Shown here piece after piece: positions 51,757 through 59,759 of a stretch of 64,000 nt of DNA; the stretch's first letter is position 1, and each line of letters begins with the position of its first letter. Source of the DNA: Deltaproteobacteria bacterium (GTDB taxonomy: Bacteria; Myxococcota; XYA12-FULL-58-9); NCBI GenBank assembly GCA_016218825.1, contig JACRCV010000085.1, forward strand, positions 62,001 to 126,000. The letters run 5' to 3'. The position numbers and the translations under genes were made by a program. The notes under the pieces are model-generated. The model was not told the DNA's origin, searched no databases, and was given only the letters and a program-made list of their open reading frames with translations.

Positions 51757-52251
51757 TCAGCCCGGGCAGGTGCTGCTGACCCGGACGTGACCGCTCCCGG
51801 TCTTCGACGGCGTCGGCCGGGCCTTCGGGATCAGCTCGGTAACGGCGGCCTGGACGATCTTGCCGGAGAGACCGGGCAGATCGAAGGCGCGGGCGACCTC
51901 GACCTTCGACAGCGTCGCGTCGTTGTCGTTGATCCGCTTGAGCTGGCGCTTGGCTTCGATGAGCGCCGCGAGCACGGTCTTCACCTTCGAGAGCGGCAGG
52001 CCCTCGGGCGCCTCTTCTTTGGTGATCGTCGTGGTGCTGCAGCCGGCGCTGACCGCGATCTTCCGGGTAATCGCAAACTCGTCCTTGACCGCCTTCAGCG
52101 CCGCCTTGGCCGGCTTGTTGTTGCCGATCTTCGTCTGGACGTCCTTCAGCTTGACGCTCCCCGCCTTGGATTGCGCGAGCTCGAGCGAGCTCTTGAGGAC
52201 GTCAAAGCTGTCGTTGAGCTGCTTGACCGGGACGCGGGTGATCTTCGCCAT
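51757..52251 (-). CDS. Small unknown protein, candidate radical-SAM substrate
   Basis: 164 residues; ATG 52251 with a strong GGAGG seven bases upstream. No signal peptide or membrane segment. Residues 1-~145 are Lys-rich and helical (V-K-Q-L-N-D-S-F-D-V-L-K-S-S-L-E-L, K-A-A-L-K-A-V-K-D-E-F, L-S-K-V-E-V-A-R-A-F). The end is different: P-T-P-S-K-T-G-S-G-H-V-R-V-S-S-T-C-P-G, polar and short, with a single Cys; another Cys is in V-S-A-G-C-S-T-T-T. A helical leader with a Gly/Ser/Thr/Cys tail, strong initiation and a maturase gene 11 bp downstream match a RiPP precursor layout, though it is longer than most precursors. No family recognised. Confidence 0.7.
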   Translation of the reverse strand: MAKITRVPVKQLNDSFDVLKSSLELAQSKAGSVKLKDVQTKIGNNKPAKAALKAVKDEFAITRKIAVSAGCSTTTITKEEAPEGLPLSKVKTVLAALIEAKRQLKRINDNDATLSKVEVARAFDLPGLSGKIVQAAVTELIPKARPTPSKTGSGHVRVSSTCPG

Positions 52252-52393
52252 TGATATTCCTCCGTTGATCGCACTGAGCGAGCGACACGAGACATCTCGT
52301 GCTAACCAAACCGCCGTGGGGTGTCAACCCGATCCGTGGGTCCCACGAATACCCTGAAGAAGAGCCAGACACTGCCGCTGAGTCTTGCGGGGG

Positions 52394-53236
52394 TCAGCGC
52401 GGCCAGCGGATCGTCACGTCGCCGACGTCCACGAGGTCGACGATCAGCATCACCGGGATCGAGAACATCGCGGTGACCGCGATGACCGCCATGCTCCTGT
52501 CGGTCGGCGAGTCAGGCACCGAGTGGCTGCCGATGACCGCCGCGGCCATCAACACCGCGGGGGTCGCGAGCTCGGCCACGAACAGCGCCGTCGACTCCTC
52601 GTTCTGGACCGCGGCCCACTCGGGGAGCGCCAGGGGCGATCGGGTGTTGACGCGGTAGACCAGGTAGCGCTGCCAGTCTTTGGAGCTGACGAGATCCTGC
52701 TCACGCGGCGCGGTCGACGGGGGCGCCGCGAGGGCCGGTGCCGCGGGCGAAGGCACCGGGGCCGGCGCCTCGCCCGCCGGGAGGAGGAGCTTGGCGACGA
52801 TGCCGTTCAGCGCCGAGAGCAGCGCCTTGGCGTCGCCGCCGATGAAGTCGGAGCTGCGGCTGAGCACCACCGCGTTGCGGATGTCGATGACCTTGCCGGT
52901 CACCGCCCAATCGCTGCCAATGCGCGCGAGCTTGAAGGACACGATCTGATCGACGCCCAAGGCGCCGCCGACCTCGGCGAAGCACGACGCGTCGTCGCAC
53001 CCCACCAGGTCTTTCTGGCGCTCGAAGCCGAGCACGGCGTTGATGTCGTCCTGACCGATGACCACGAAGCGGGCGAGCTTGTGCACCGCGGTGAGCACGT
53101 AGTCGTCGAGAACCGTCGGCACCTGCTCGTTCGCCGAACGGTCGATCTGCACCGGCAGCACCGCGACCTTCGGCCGCGCCTCGACCGCGTCGGCGCCAGG
53201 CAGCACCGCGAGGGTCGCGATCACGCCGAGGATCAT
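52394..53236 (-). CDS. LpoB/CsgG-like periplasmic domain protein with two C-terminal TMs
   Basis: 280 residues; ATG start with signal-like hydrophobic N-terminus (LGVIATLAVLPGADA). The domain to ~150 reads K-V-A-V-L-P-V-Q, L-D-D-Y-V-L-T-A-V, F-V-V-I-G-Q-D-D-I-N-A-V-L-G-F-E-R-Q-K, C-D-D-A-S-C-F-A-E-V-G-G-A-L-G-V-D-Q-I-V, the alpha/beta pattern of CsgG/LpoB/FlgO-like domains common in Myxococcota. After an Ala/Pro linker there are two hydrophobic segments (~225-270). The function of these proteins is mostly unknown; an envelope role is likely. It lies 59 bp downstream of the Cys-rich lipoprotein on the same strand. Confidence 0.72.
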   Translation of the reverse strand: MILGVIATLAVLPGADAVEARPKVAVLPVQIDRSANEQVPTVLDDYVLTAVHKLARFVVIGQDDINAVLGFERQKDLVGCDDASCFAEVGGALGVDQIVSFKLARIGSDWAVTGKVIDIRNAVVLSRSSDFIGGDAKALLSALNGIVAKLLLPAGEAPAPVPSPAAPALAAPPSTAPREQDLVSSKDWQRYLVYRVNTRSPLALPEWAAVQNEESTALFVAELATPAVLMAAAVIGSHSVPDSPTDRSMAVIAVTAMFSIPVMLIVDLVDVGDVTIRWPR

Positions 53237-53295
53237 CTCAGCCCACCCATGTGCATCGCCGGACTATGCCGCCGCACCCCGTGGCGCACAAGACC

Positions 53296-54570
53296 TCAGA
53301 ACAACGGAATACAGAGCTGGATGAAGTAGCACTGCAGGCAGATGCCCGGGCAGCCGGGGCAGGTGAGCTGCGCCGGCACCTCCTCTACGACGCAGCTGCC
53401 GTTCGCCGAGCAGACCCCGGCGATCTCGGTGTCGGCGCACAAGTCGATGTTCACCTCGGCGGCACAGGTGGTGCCGGCGACCGACATGCAGATGCTGCCG
53501 ACGCACTGGCCGACCGGACAATCTCCCGAGCCGGCGGTGCACGCTGCGCCGTTGTTGGCCTCGTGCACGCACCCGGTCGGGAGCTGGCAGGAGTCGCGGG
53601 TGCAGGGGTTGCCGTCGTCGCAACCCCCGGCGCACGGATCGCCCTGACAGGCGCCGTTCACGCAGCCGTAGGGGCAGGGGATGTCGCGCGGGATGTACTG
53701 GCAGACACCACCGGTGCCGCAGATGCCGACCGCGTCGTAGCGGACCTGGGTGTGGACGTCGCGGCAAATCGGCGCCGGCGGCGCGTTGCAGGAGACCGGC
53801 GTCCCGCGACAGGTGCCCTCCTGACAGCGGTCGGTCTGGGTGCACGGATCGCTGTCGTTGCAGACCACCCCGGAGAGCGCGGTGTAGATGCAAGCGCCGT
53901 CGTCGCAGGTGCCGGTGGCGCCGAAACAAGAGTTGGGCGGCGCCTGACAGGCAACACCGCGACACAGATCTCCGGCGCAGCGCCCGGTGTCCAAGTCACA
54001 GCCCTGCGGGCAGGCGACGTCGGTCGAGGTGTAAGTGCAGTGACCGGCGTCGCAAGTGCCGAAGGGCGGAAAGTAGCGACTGGTCTGGTAGTCGAGACAC
54101 GCCGACGGCGGCGGCGTGCTGCAGGTGACGCCGGCGCACGGATCGCCGCGCTTGCCGACACCCTTCAGCTGGACGGCGAACGCCGGCTGGTTGGTGCTGT
54201 CGTTGGCGATGTTCATCGTGGTCTCGAACGACGCCACCGAGGTCGGCTGAAACACGACGCGCGCCACCGCGTCGCCGAGAGGCGAAACCTGGGTCTGTGT
54301 CAAGAGCACCGCGAACACCCCGCCGAGGGTGTTGCCGGACGGGGTCTGCAGCTGCAACGCCTTGTCGCCCTTGTTGATGACGTACAGGGTCGCCTCCGAC
54401 TGGGCCCCGAGCTCCACCGCGCCGAAGTCGATGACGTCGGTGGACGCGGCGAAGAACGGCGGCTTCATGTCGAGGCTGTCGCCACCGCAGGAGCTCAGGG
54501 CCACCAGCAACCCGAACGCAATCAACACTCCCGCAAAACCGAGAAGCCCGGCGCGCGCTATCCTATTCAT
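53296..54570 (-). CDS. Cys-rich lipoprotein with choice-of-anchor-D-like domain
   Basis: 424 residues from ATG 54570. Long signal peptide ending A-L-S-S-C. Residues ~35-140 form an ASPM/Hydin-like Ig unit (I-D-F-G-A-V-E-L-G-A-Q-S-E-A-T-L-Y-V-I-N-K-G). The remaining ~280 residues are disulfide-rich, with repeats such as C-D-D-G-x-C, D-P-C-T-x-x-D-x-C and C-P-x-G-C as in many Myxococcota surface proteins. The architecture parallels the lipoprotein at 4547-5431 plus the Cys-rich ones. The intergenic region upstream (54571-54712) has an AT-rich patch with TGGTT...AACCA inverted ends, probably its promoter. Confidence 0.8.
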   Translation of the reverse strand: MNRIARAGLLGFAGVLIAFGLLVALSSCGGDSLDMKPPFFAASTDVIDFGAVELGAQSEATLYVINKGDKALQLQTPSGNTLGGVFAVLLTQTQVSPLGDAVARVVFQPTSVASFETTMNIANDSTNQPAFAVQLKGVGKRGDPCAGVTCSTPPPSACLDYQTSRYFPPFGTCDAGHCTYTSTDVACPQGCDLDTGRCAGDLCRGVACQAPPNSCFGATGTCDDGACIYTALSGVVCNDSDPCTQTDRCQEGTCRGTPVSCNAPPAPICRDVHTQVRYDAVGICGTGGVCQYIPRDIPCPYGCVNGACQGDPCAGGCDDGNPCTRDSCQLPTGCVHEANNGAACTAGSGDCPVGQCVGSICMSVAGTTCAAEVNIDLCADTEIAGVCSANGSCVVEEVPAQLTCPGCPGICLQCYFIQLCIPLF

Positions 54571-54712
54571 TCTGCACCTCGACCTGACGAACGGCGGCGG
54601 CGAGGTATACGCGCCGATCATACACCAACCCACACAGAAATGGTTAAACTTTCAACCACTTACATGTGACTACCCTAGGCGCGGATGTGGGTGTTCGCCC
54701 ACCCGATCGGGG

Positions 54713-55489
54713 TCAGGGGAGAAAGGCCAACAAGATCAGGAGAAAAACGACGTTCTCGCCGAGCTCCAGGTACCCGACGTGGCGGATCGGGATGGGTCGG
54801 GACGGCGGTCGGACCAAGACGACCACCGCAAACAGCACCGTCGGCACCAGGCTCGCCGCCGCGAGCCACGTCACCCCGGCCCGGGTCGCGAGCCACGCGG
54901 CCGCGGCGAGCATCAGCAGATGGACGAGGGCCCCCGGGGATCCAGCCAGGAGCCGAGCCCTGAGCCCGGCCGCCAGGGCCTTGCGCTCGCGCACCAACAG
55001 GCGCACGCGAAACACGCTGCCGCAAAAGAACATCGCGGCGTAGGCCCACGCGAGCCAGGCCTCGACCGAGGGCGGGCCGCGGGCGACGACGTAGGCGGTC
55101 GCGGGCAGCGTCAACGTCAGCCCGACCATCCCCACGATCTCGCCCCACAGCGTGCGATCCAAACGCAGCCGCTCCATCGCCAACGACAACCCGACGAGCG
55201 CCGCGCCGGCGCCGCAGATCCATAGCACCGCCGATCTCTGGGAAAGAAAGGCCGCCCCAAACCCCGCGAGCATCGCGACCGCCCCCGCCCCGAGCGCGCC
55301 GACCGGGACGCCGCTCGGCCTGCCCCCGGCACGCGGCCGCAACCACAGCCCGAGATAGTGATGCAGCACGAACGCCGCGACCGCGGCGACCACGAACAGC
55401 AACACTTCCACGCGGAGCGCCGCCTTCGACCACAGCCCGAGCAGGAGCGCGGTGGCGAGCGCGGCCCAGGCGCCGTGCTTCTTCGGCAT
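54713..55489 (-). CDS. YwiC-like membrane protein
   Basis: 258 residues, about eight hydrophobic helices and no signal cleavage site. The family hallmarks are both ends: M-P-K-K-H-G-A-W-A at the start and H-V-G-Y-L-E-L-G near the end. YwiC-like proteins are found near nitrate/nitrite and nitric-oxide genes in Bacillus, and their exact role is not established. Here it lies 15 bp downstream of a hemerythrin gene on the same strand, which fits that association. Membrane topology is inferred from hydrophobicity. Confidence 0.8.
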   Translation of the reverse strand: MPKKHGAWAALATALLLGLWSKAALRVEVLLFVVAAVAAFVLHHYLGLWLRPRAGGRPSGVPVGALGAGAVAMLAGFGAAFLSQRSAVLWICGAGAALVGLSLAMERLRLDRTLWGEIVGMVGLTLTLPATAYVVARGPPSVEAWLAWAYAAMFFCGSVFRVRLLVRERKALAAGLRARLLAGSPGALVHLLMLAAAAWLATRAGVTWLAAASLVPTVLFAVVVLVRPPSRPIPIRHVGYLELGENVVFLLILLAFLP

Positions 55490-55504
55490 CTCAGCCTGCC
55501 GCGG

Positions 55505-56053
55505 TCACTTGGTGAACCGCTGGTGGAGATCGGCGGCGAGCCCTTCGAGCCGAGCGACGTTGCCCTTGGTCTGCTGCTCGTTCTGGAACGACAGGCAGCG
55601 TTGGTCGACGCCGGCCATCGCGTCGGGCGTCAGCTGGTCGCGCGCCATCGGGTAGAGCAGCTCGTCCTCTTTCTCGATGTGTTGGCGCAGCAGGCTGCTG
55701 TAGCCCGCCGCGGCCTCGGCGACGACTTGCCGGTCGCCCTCGGACCACGCGGCCTGGCGCGCGTGCTCCGCCATCACCCCGACGAAGCCGCGCCCCATCT
55801 CGTGCTCCGACTTCATCACCGCGATCGGCCCGCCCTCGGACGGGAAGCCGCTCTTCACCATCTCCACGAAGAGGATGCCCTCCTCCTTGCCGTGGTGGCT
55901 CAGGTCGGCGTACTCGCGGATGAAGGTCACGAACTGCCGGAGGTCGTCCGGCGTCCCGCCCTGCCCTCTGGCCTTCACGACGAACACGTCGAGGGCGTCC
56001 AGCACCCGCTCGATCGTGCGGTGCTCAGCCATCAGCAGCTCGATTGCGTCCAT
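55505..56053 (-). CDS. Hemerythrin HHE-domain protein
   Basis: 182 residues. Di-iron ligands of the HHE fold are present: His11 in M-A-E-H-R-T-I, the H-H-G-K-E-E cluster near 53-58, H-E-M near 84, and H-I-E-K-E-D-E near 125. This matches bacterial hemerythrin-like proteins of the YtfE/HHE type that bind or respond to O2, NO or iron. It is cytoplasmic, with no signal peptide. It forms a two-gene unit with the YwiC-like gene and shares a 274-bp divergent region with the cupin gene, so a nitrosative or redox stress role is inferred. Confidence 0.9.
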   Translation of the reverse strand: MDAIELLMAEHRTIERVLDALDVFVVKARGQGGTPDDLRQFVTFIREYADLSHHGKEEGILFVEMVKSGFPSEGGPIAVMKSEHEMGRGFVGVMAEHARQAAWSEGDRQVVAEAAAGYSSLLRQHIEKEDELLYPMARDQLTPDAMAGVDQRCLSFQNEQQTKGNVARLEGLAADLHQRFTK

Positions 56054-56231
56054 GTCGGTTCTCCAAGTCGTTGTCGCCGCGACCGATCGCGGAGGGGGGC
56101 CGCGCTATCAGATCGCGGCCACGTCCGAGGCCCAACTGTTGCCGATTACTGGGGCGGACTTCCGGCCCGCGACTCCCCCCACAGACACTCGCCCCCGAGT
56201 TGCCATGCGCGGCGCCTACGCCGGCAGCACG

Positions 56232-56274
56232 GCCTTGACATGCATTTAGTGACAGCCAATTTTGAAGTCAAGGC
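56232..56274. promoter_or_regulatory. Divergent regulatory region with perfect inverted repeat
   Basis: GCCTTGAC (56232-56239) and GTCAAGGC (56267-56274) are perfect 8-bp inverted repeats 27 bp apart. Between them is ATGCATTT, which resembles an NsrR half site, and TTGACA (56235-56240) could be a -35 box for the cupin gene. It lies between the hemerythrin and cupin genes. Confidence 0.4.
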
Positions 56275-56327
56275 TAGACGTCACGCGTGCGGTTGTGCCC
56301 GGCCATCCCGGGCGGAAGGGGACAACG

Positions 56328-56690
56328 ATGAGCAAGACCGACAAGAAGGAAGCCGGTGAAGTTCCTGCGGCGCAGGCGCTGGCGGTGGCGGCCCTCGTCG
56401 ACTACGGCCCCGGGGCGGTGGTCAGCCGGACGCTCTCGAAGGGCAGCGCCGGCACCCTGACGGTGTTCGCGTTCGACGAAGGCCAGGGCCTCTCGGAGCA
56501 CTCGGCGCCGTTCGACGCCTACGTGCAGGTGCTCGAGGGCAGCGTGCTGCTCACCATCGGCGGCCAGAAGGTGGCGGCCAAGCCCGGCGAGCTGGTGCTG
56601 ATGCCGGCGAACGTGCCGCACGGCCTGCACGCCGGCACGAAGATGAAGATGCTGCTGACGATGCTGAAGCACGACGCCGGCAAGGCCTGA
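56328..56690 (+). CDS. Cupin-domain protein
   Basis: 120 residues from ATG 56328 (GGAAGGGG six bases upstream). A single small beta-barrel cupin: D-A-Y-V-Q-V-L-E-G-S-V, G-E-L-V-L-M-P-A-N-V-P-H-G-L. The first cupin motif has H-S-A-P-F-D-A-Y in place of the usual H-x-H, so one His metal ligand is missing while the H of V-P-H remains. Catalysis is therefore doubtful; binding or sensing is possible. It diverges from the hemerythrin gene. Its end is 18 bp from the convergent pyruvate-kinase-like gene. Confidence 0.85.
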   Translation: MSKTDKKEAGEVPAAQALAVAALVDYGPGAVVSRTLSKGSAGTLTVFAFDEGQGLSEHSAPFDAYVQVLEGSVLLTIGGQKVAAKPGELVLMPANVPHGLHAGTKMKMLLTMLKHDAGKA

Positions 56691-56708
56691 CCGCGGCCGG
56701 CCGGCGCG

Positions 56709-57701
56709 CTACAGCAGCCCGACCACCTGGCGCAAGGCGCGCTGCGGATCGACACCGACCGCGGTCTCGTCGGAGAGCACCACCCCGGCGACGCCGCGGG
56801 CGCGGATGTCGTGCAGGTGCACCACCTCGCTGCGGGTCGGCTCGGCGTGGAACGTCAGGTGTTGGAACACCTGGCCGGCGACGAGGCACGGCACCCGGCT
56901 TCCGGCCGCGGCCGCGATGACCTCGGCCTGGATCCGACCGAGGTCGCGCAGCGGCACCAGCGCCCCCAGGTCGCCCCGACACAACCAGACCTCGTCGGCG
57001 ACCGCCGCGATGCCGGCGACGGCCGCGACCGCGTTCGGCCGCTCGATCTTCGCGGCGATCCGGGGGCGATAGTCGAGCGCCGTGGTGTAGGCGCAGAGCG
57101 CCTCGACGTCGGCTGCCGCCTCGACGTAGGACAGCGCCAGACACGGCACCGCATGCTGGCGCGCGAGCGCCAGCTGCGCGGCCTGCACCGGATCCAAGCG
57201 GCAGCCCGGGAGCGCCCGGCCCTCGAGGTGCACGCCGGCCTGCGACCGGACGCTCGTGCCCTTCTCGACCTCGGTCTGCAGATGGCCGCGGTGCGCGGCG
57301 ACGACCCGCAGGCGCACCTGACCGTCGGCGAGCACCAGCACGTCGCCGGCCTGCGCCGCCGCGAAGAGCTCCGGATCCGGCAGCGGCAGGTCGCCGCGGG
57401 GCGCGACCGGCCCGAGCGCCACCGTGACCGCTTTGCCGCCGACGAGGACCAAGGGCTCCTGGAGCACCCCGATGCGGCGCTTGCCGCCCTGGAGGTCGAG
57501 GCTGACCTGCAGCTCGGCGCTCGTCCGCCCGATGACCTCGAGGTGGTGGGTGAGCGCCGCCGGCTCCAGGTGCGAGGCGTTCAGGCGCAAGAACGGCTGC
57601 CCGAGCTCGAGGGTCAGGCGCAGGAACTCCGGGGTGAGGCTCTGCGGCCCCACGGTGCTGACGACGCGAAACTCGCGGCGGGCGTGCGGCGTCGGACCCA
57701 T
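56709..57701 (-). CDS. Pyruvate kinase paralogue lacking the C-terminal domain
   Basis: 330 residues from ATG 57701. The pyruvate kinase barrel is clear: S-T-V-G-P-Q-S, F-L-R-L-N-A-S-H (normally R-L-N-F-S-H-G), V-S-L-D-L-Q-G-G-K-R-R, A-A-K-I-E-R-P-N-A-V with the catalytic Lys, C-R-G-D-L-G-A-L-V-P and L-S-D-E-T-A-V-G. A small B-like insert is present. The allosteric C-terminal domain (~120 residues) is absent; the protein stops right after the barrel. It follows resB by 5 bp and ends the ybaK-ccsA-resB operon. It may still transfer phosphate, but several substitutions and the context leave its activity open. Confidence 0.82.
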   Translation of the reverse strand: MGPTPHARREFRVVSTVGPQSLTPEFLRLTLELGQPFLRLNASHLEPAALTHHLEVIGRTSAELQVSLDLQGGKRRIGVLQEPLVLVGGKAVTVALGPVAPRGDLPLPDPELFAAAQAGDVLVLADGQVRLRVVAAHRGHLQTEVEKGTSVRSQAGVHLEGRALPGCRLDPVQAAQLALARQHAVPCLALSYVEAAADVEALCAYTTALDYRPRIAAKIERPNAVAAVAGIAAVADEVWLCRGDLGALVPLRDLGRIQAEVIAAAAGSRVPCLVAGQVFQHLTFHAEPTRSEVVHLHDIRARGVAGVVLSDETAVGVDPQRALRQVVGLL

Positions 57702-57706
57702 CGAGG

Positions 57707-58480
57707 CTACACCAGGCGCCGCCACATCATCAGGACGCCGAGCGCCATCGCCACGGCCGCGAACAGCCCGACGCTGTTGCCGGGCGCGTGCCGGCGGCGG
57801 AGCAGGACGGCGTCGTCGTTCGCCCGGTCGCTCGTGCGCGGCACCCGCATCGGCCGGACGAGCATCGTCAGATCGCGGCCGAGCCCGGCGCTCAAAGGCT
57901 CGTTGAAGCCCACGACCTCGGTCGTGACGTCACCCATCGGCGCGCGGAGCTCGAGGAAGGCGCGCACCGTCTTCGGGCTGCCGTCCGCTTGCGGCACCAC
58001 CTGCAGCTCTTTGAGCCGCACCAGGCGGCCGTCGCCGAAGGCGCGCCAATCGCCGGCGACCACCATCTGCCCGTCTTCGCGGTTCCACACCCCGCCGACG
58101 AGGTGGGCGAAGAGCGCCACGAGGACGCCGACGTGGATCAGCGACGCCGCGTAGGCGGCGGGCGCCCGGATCCCGGCCCGCCACCGCGTCGTCACGCTGT
58201 CGAAGGTGCACAAGGCGGTGTTCAGCGCGAACAGCGTCAACACCGCGAGCAGCAGGTAGAACCACAGGTGCGCGAGGCTCGGCGTGGTGAAGAAGCCGCG
58301 GATCTCGTCCATCGCGATCGCCTTCGAGGCGTCGCCGGCGGTCACCGTCAACACCACGGAGCCGAGCGCCAACAGCAAGACCGCGCCCTGCGCGGTCAGC
58401 ACCCCGAGCCCCTGGGAGCGCAGCCACGCCAGGCGCGGCGGCCGCGCGCCGCCTAAGAGCCCGAGCCCACTACCAGGCAT
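57707..58480 (-). CDS. resB: ResB-like cytochrome c biogenesis protein
   Basis: 257 residues, overlapping the ccsA gene by 11 bp. Three N-terminal transmembrane helices (VLTAQGAVLLLALGSVVLTV, FYLLLAVLTLFALNTALCTF, a third near 110-130), a periplasmic domain of ~95 residues and a last TM near 235-252. The family phrase L-I-H-V-G-V-L-V-A-L is present with its His. ResB/CcsB works with CcsA in system II heme delivery to apocytochrome c. It is shorter than typical ResB (400+ residues), matching the compact form seen with CcsA in Myxococcota. Confidence 0.82.
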   Translation of the reverse strand: MPGSGLGLLGGARPPRLAWLRSQGLGVLTAQGAVLLLALGSVVLTVTAGDASKAIAMDEIRGFFTTPSLAHLWFYLLLAVLTLFALNTALCTFDSVTTRWRAGIRAPAAYAASLIHVGVLVALFAHLVGGVWNREDGQMVVAGDWRAFGDGRLVRLKELQVVPQADGSPKTVRAFLELRAPMGDVTTEVVGFNEPLSAGLGRDLTMLVRPMRVPRTSDRANDDAVLLRRRHAPGNSVGLFAAVAMALGVLMMWRRLV

Positions 58481-59228
58481 GCGAAGACCTCCCGAAGAAG
58501 AACGAGGTCCCGACGTAGGCGACGAAGACCCAGGCGAAGCCGACGAGCGCCAAGAGCGGCCGCGCGAAGGGGCGCCTCGCGAGCGACGGGGTGCGGTTCA
58601 GGTGCACGAAGCTGCCGTAGTGGAACCAGAGGATCACCGACCAGATGACCTTCGGATCCCACATGAAATACGCCCCCCAGGCGACGACGCCCCAGAAGCC
58701 GCCGCAGATCATCGACAGGGTCCAGACCGCAAACCCCTGCAGCGCCAGCCGGTCGACGAGCGCCAGCCACGCTTCGTCACGCTTCCACAGCCAATTCGCG
58801 GCGCCGACCGCGGCCGCGGTCCACAGGCCGTACGACAAGAACGACAGCGGCACGTGCAGCGGGTACCAGACGGTGCGCATCAGCGGCGCCGGGTAGCCGA
58901 GCTCGAGGGGGAAGATCGCGATCGCCGCCCAAAGGGTCCCGATCACGAGGAGCAGCAACGGCACGACGTAGGCGCGCCGCGGCCGGAAGCTCAAGAGCAA
59001 CGCCACGCCGACCCCGAGCGCCGCGGCCGAGAACGACTCGAGCTTGTTGGTGAGCGGCAAGTAGCCGATGGCGACGCCGCGCACCACCATCGCCCCGAGG
59101 TGCACGCTCACCGCGAAGGCCACGAGAAAGACCGACCCTTGCGGTCGCCACAGCGCCACGGCGCCGGTGACGCCGTAGAGCACGAGCGCGGCCACCAGGA
59201 GAAAGTCGGCGAGCGGTTGCAGCTCCAT
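58470..59228 (-). CDS. ccsA: CcsA/ResC cytochrome c assembly protein
   Basis: 252 residues from ATG 59228, two bases after the ybaK stop. About eight transmembrane helices. The heme-binding Trp-rich motif is present as W-G-V-V-A-W-G-A-Y-F-M-W-D-P-K, flanked by conserved His in H-V-P-L-S-F and W-F-H-Y. It exports or presents heme to apocytochrome c with ResB, encoded next with an 11-bp overlap. Together they make up a system II cytochrome c maturation pair. The TlpA- and DsbD-like proteins encoded at 10.5-12.7 kb could keep apocytochrome thiols reduced. Confidence 0.9.
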   Translation of the reverse strand: MELQPLADFLLVAALVLYGVTGAVALWRPQGSVFLVAFAVSVHLGAMVVRGVAIGYLPLTNKLESFSAAALGVGVALLLSFRPRRAYVVPLLLLVIGTLWAAIAIFPLELGYPAPLMRTVWYPLHVPLSFLSYGLWTAAAVGAANWLWKRDEAWLALVDRLALQGFAVWTLSMICGGFWGVVAWGAYFMWDPKVIWSVILWFHYGSFVHLNRTPSLARRPFARPLLALVGFAWVFVAYVGTSFFFGRSSHAW

Positions 59229-59229
59229 C

Positions 59230-59721
59230 TCAGATCCCGGCGCGCGGCCGCGCGATCGGCCCGCAGGTGGCGGTGGTGGCTTTGACGTAGTCGGCGGGCG
59301 CGAGCAAGAGCTGGGCGCCGCGCACCCCGGCGGAGACCGCGATCGCGTCGCAGATCGCGAGGCTCTCGTCGGCGAACACCGGATAGCTCTTCTTGCACGC
59401 CAAGGCGGTGACACCGCCGCGCACGTAGCCGGTCAGCGGCTGGACCTCTTTGAGCGGCACGAGCTCGACGCGGCGGTCGCCGGAGAGCGCCGCCAACGCC
59501 TTCAGATCGAGCTCGCTGTCGGCGGGGACCACCGCGAGGATGACGCCGCGCCGGTCGCCGCGCGCCACCAGGGTCTTGAACACCGCCGCCGGTTCGAGGC
59601 CGACCTTGCGGGCGACGTCTTCAGCCGAGACGTGGTCGGGGTCGAGCTCGTACTCGCGAACCTGGTAGTCGATCCCGAGGGTCTCGAGCTGTCGAGCCGC
59701 GTTGGTCTTGGCCGGTGACAT
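59230..59721 (-). CDS. ybaK: Cys-tRNA(Pro)/Cys-tRNA deacylase YbaK
   Basis: 163 residues with ATG start. YbaK/EbsC fold features: V-F-K-T-L-V-A-R with the conserved Lys-Thr, A-V-V-P-A-D-S-E-L-D-L-K, V-Q-P-L-T-G-Y-V-R-G-G-V-T-A, and the Gly/Ala stretch near the end. The protein hydrolyses Cys-tRNA(Pro) made in error by prolyl-tRNA synthetase. It is the first gene of the operon with ccsA, resB and the pyruvate kinase paralogue. The functional link to cytochrome c genes is not obvious beyond Cys metabolism. Confidence 0.93.
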   Translation of the reverse strand: MSPAKTNAARQLETLGIDYQVREYELDPDHVSAEDVARKVGLEPAAVFKTLVARGDRRGVILAVVPADSELDLKALAALSGDRRVELVPLKEVQPLTGYVRGGVTALACKKSYPVFADESLAICDAIAVSAGVRGAQLLLAPADYVKATTATCGPIARPRAGI

Positions 59722-59759
59722 GCCGGACGCTCATACCAACCGCCGCGGGCGGGGCGCAA

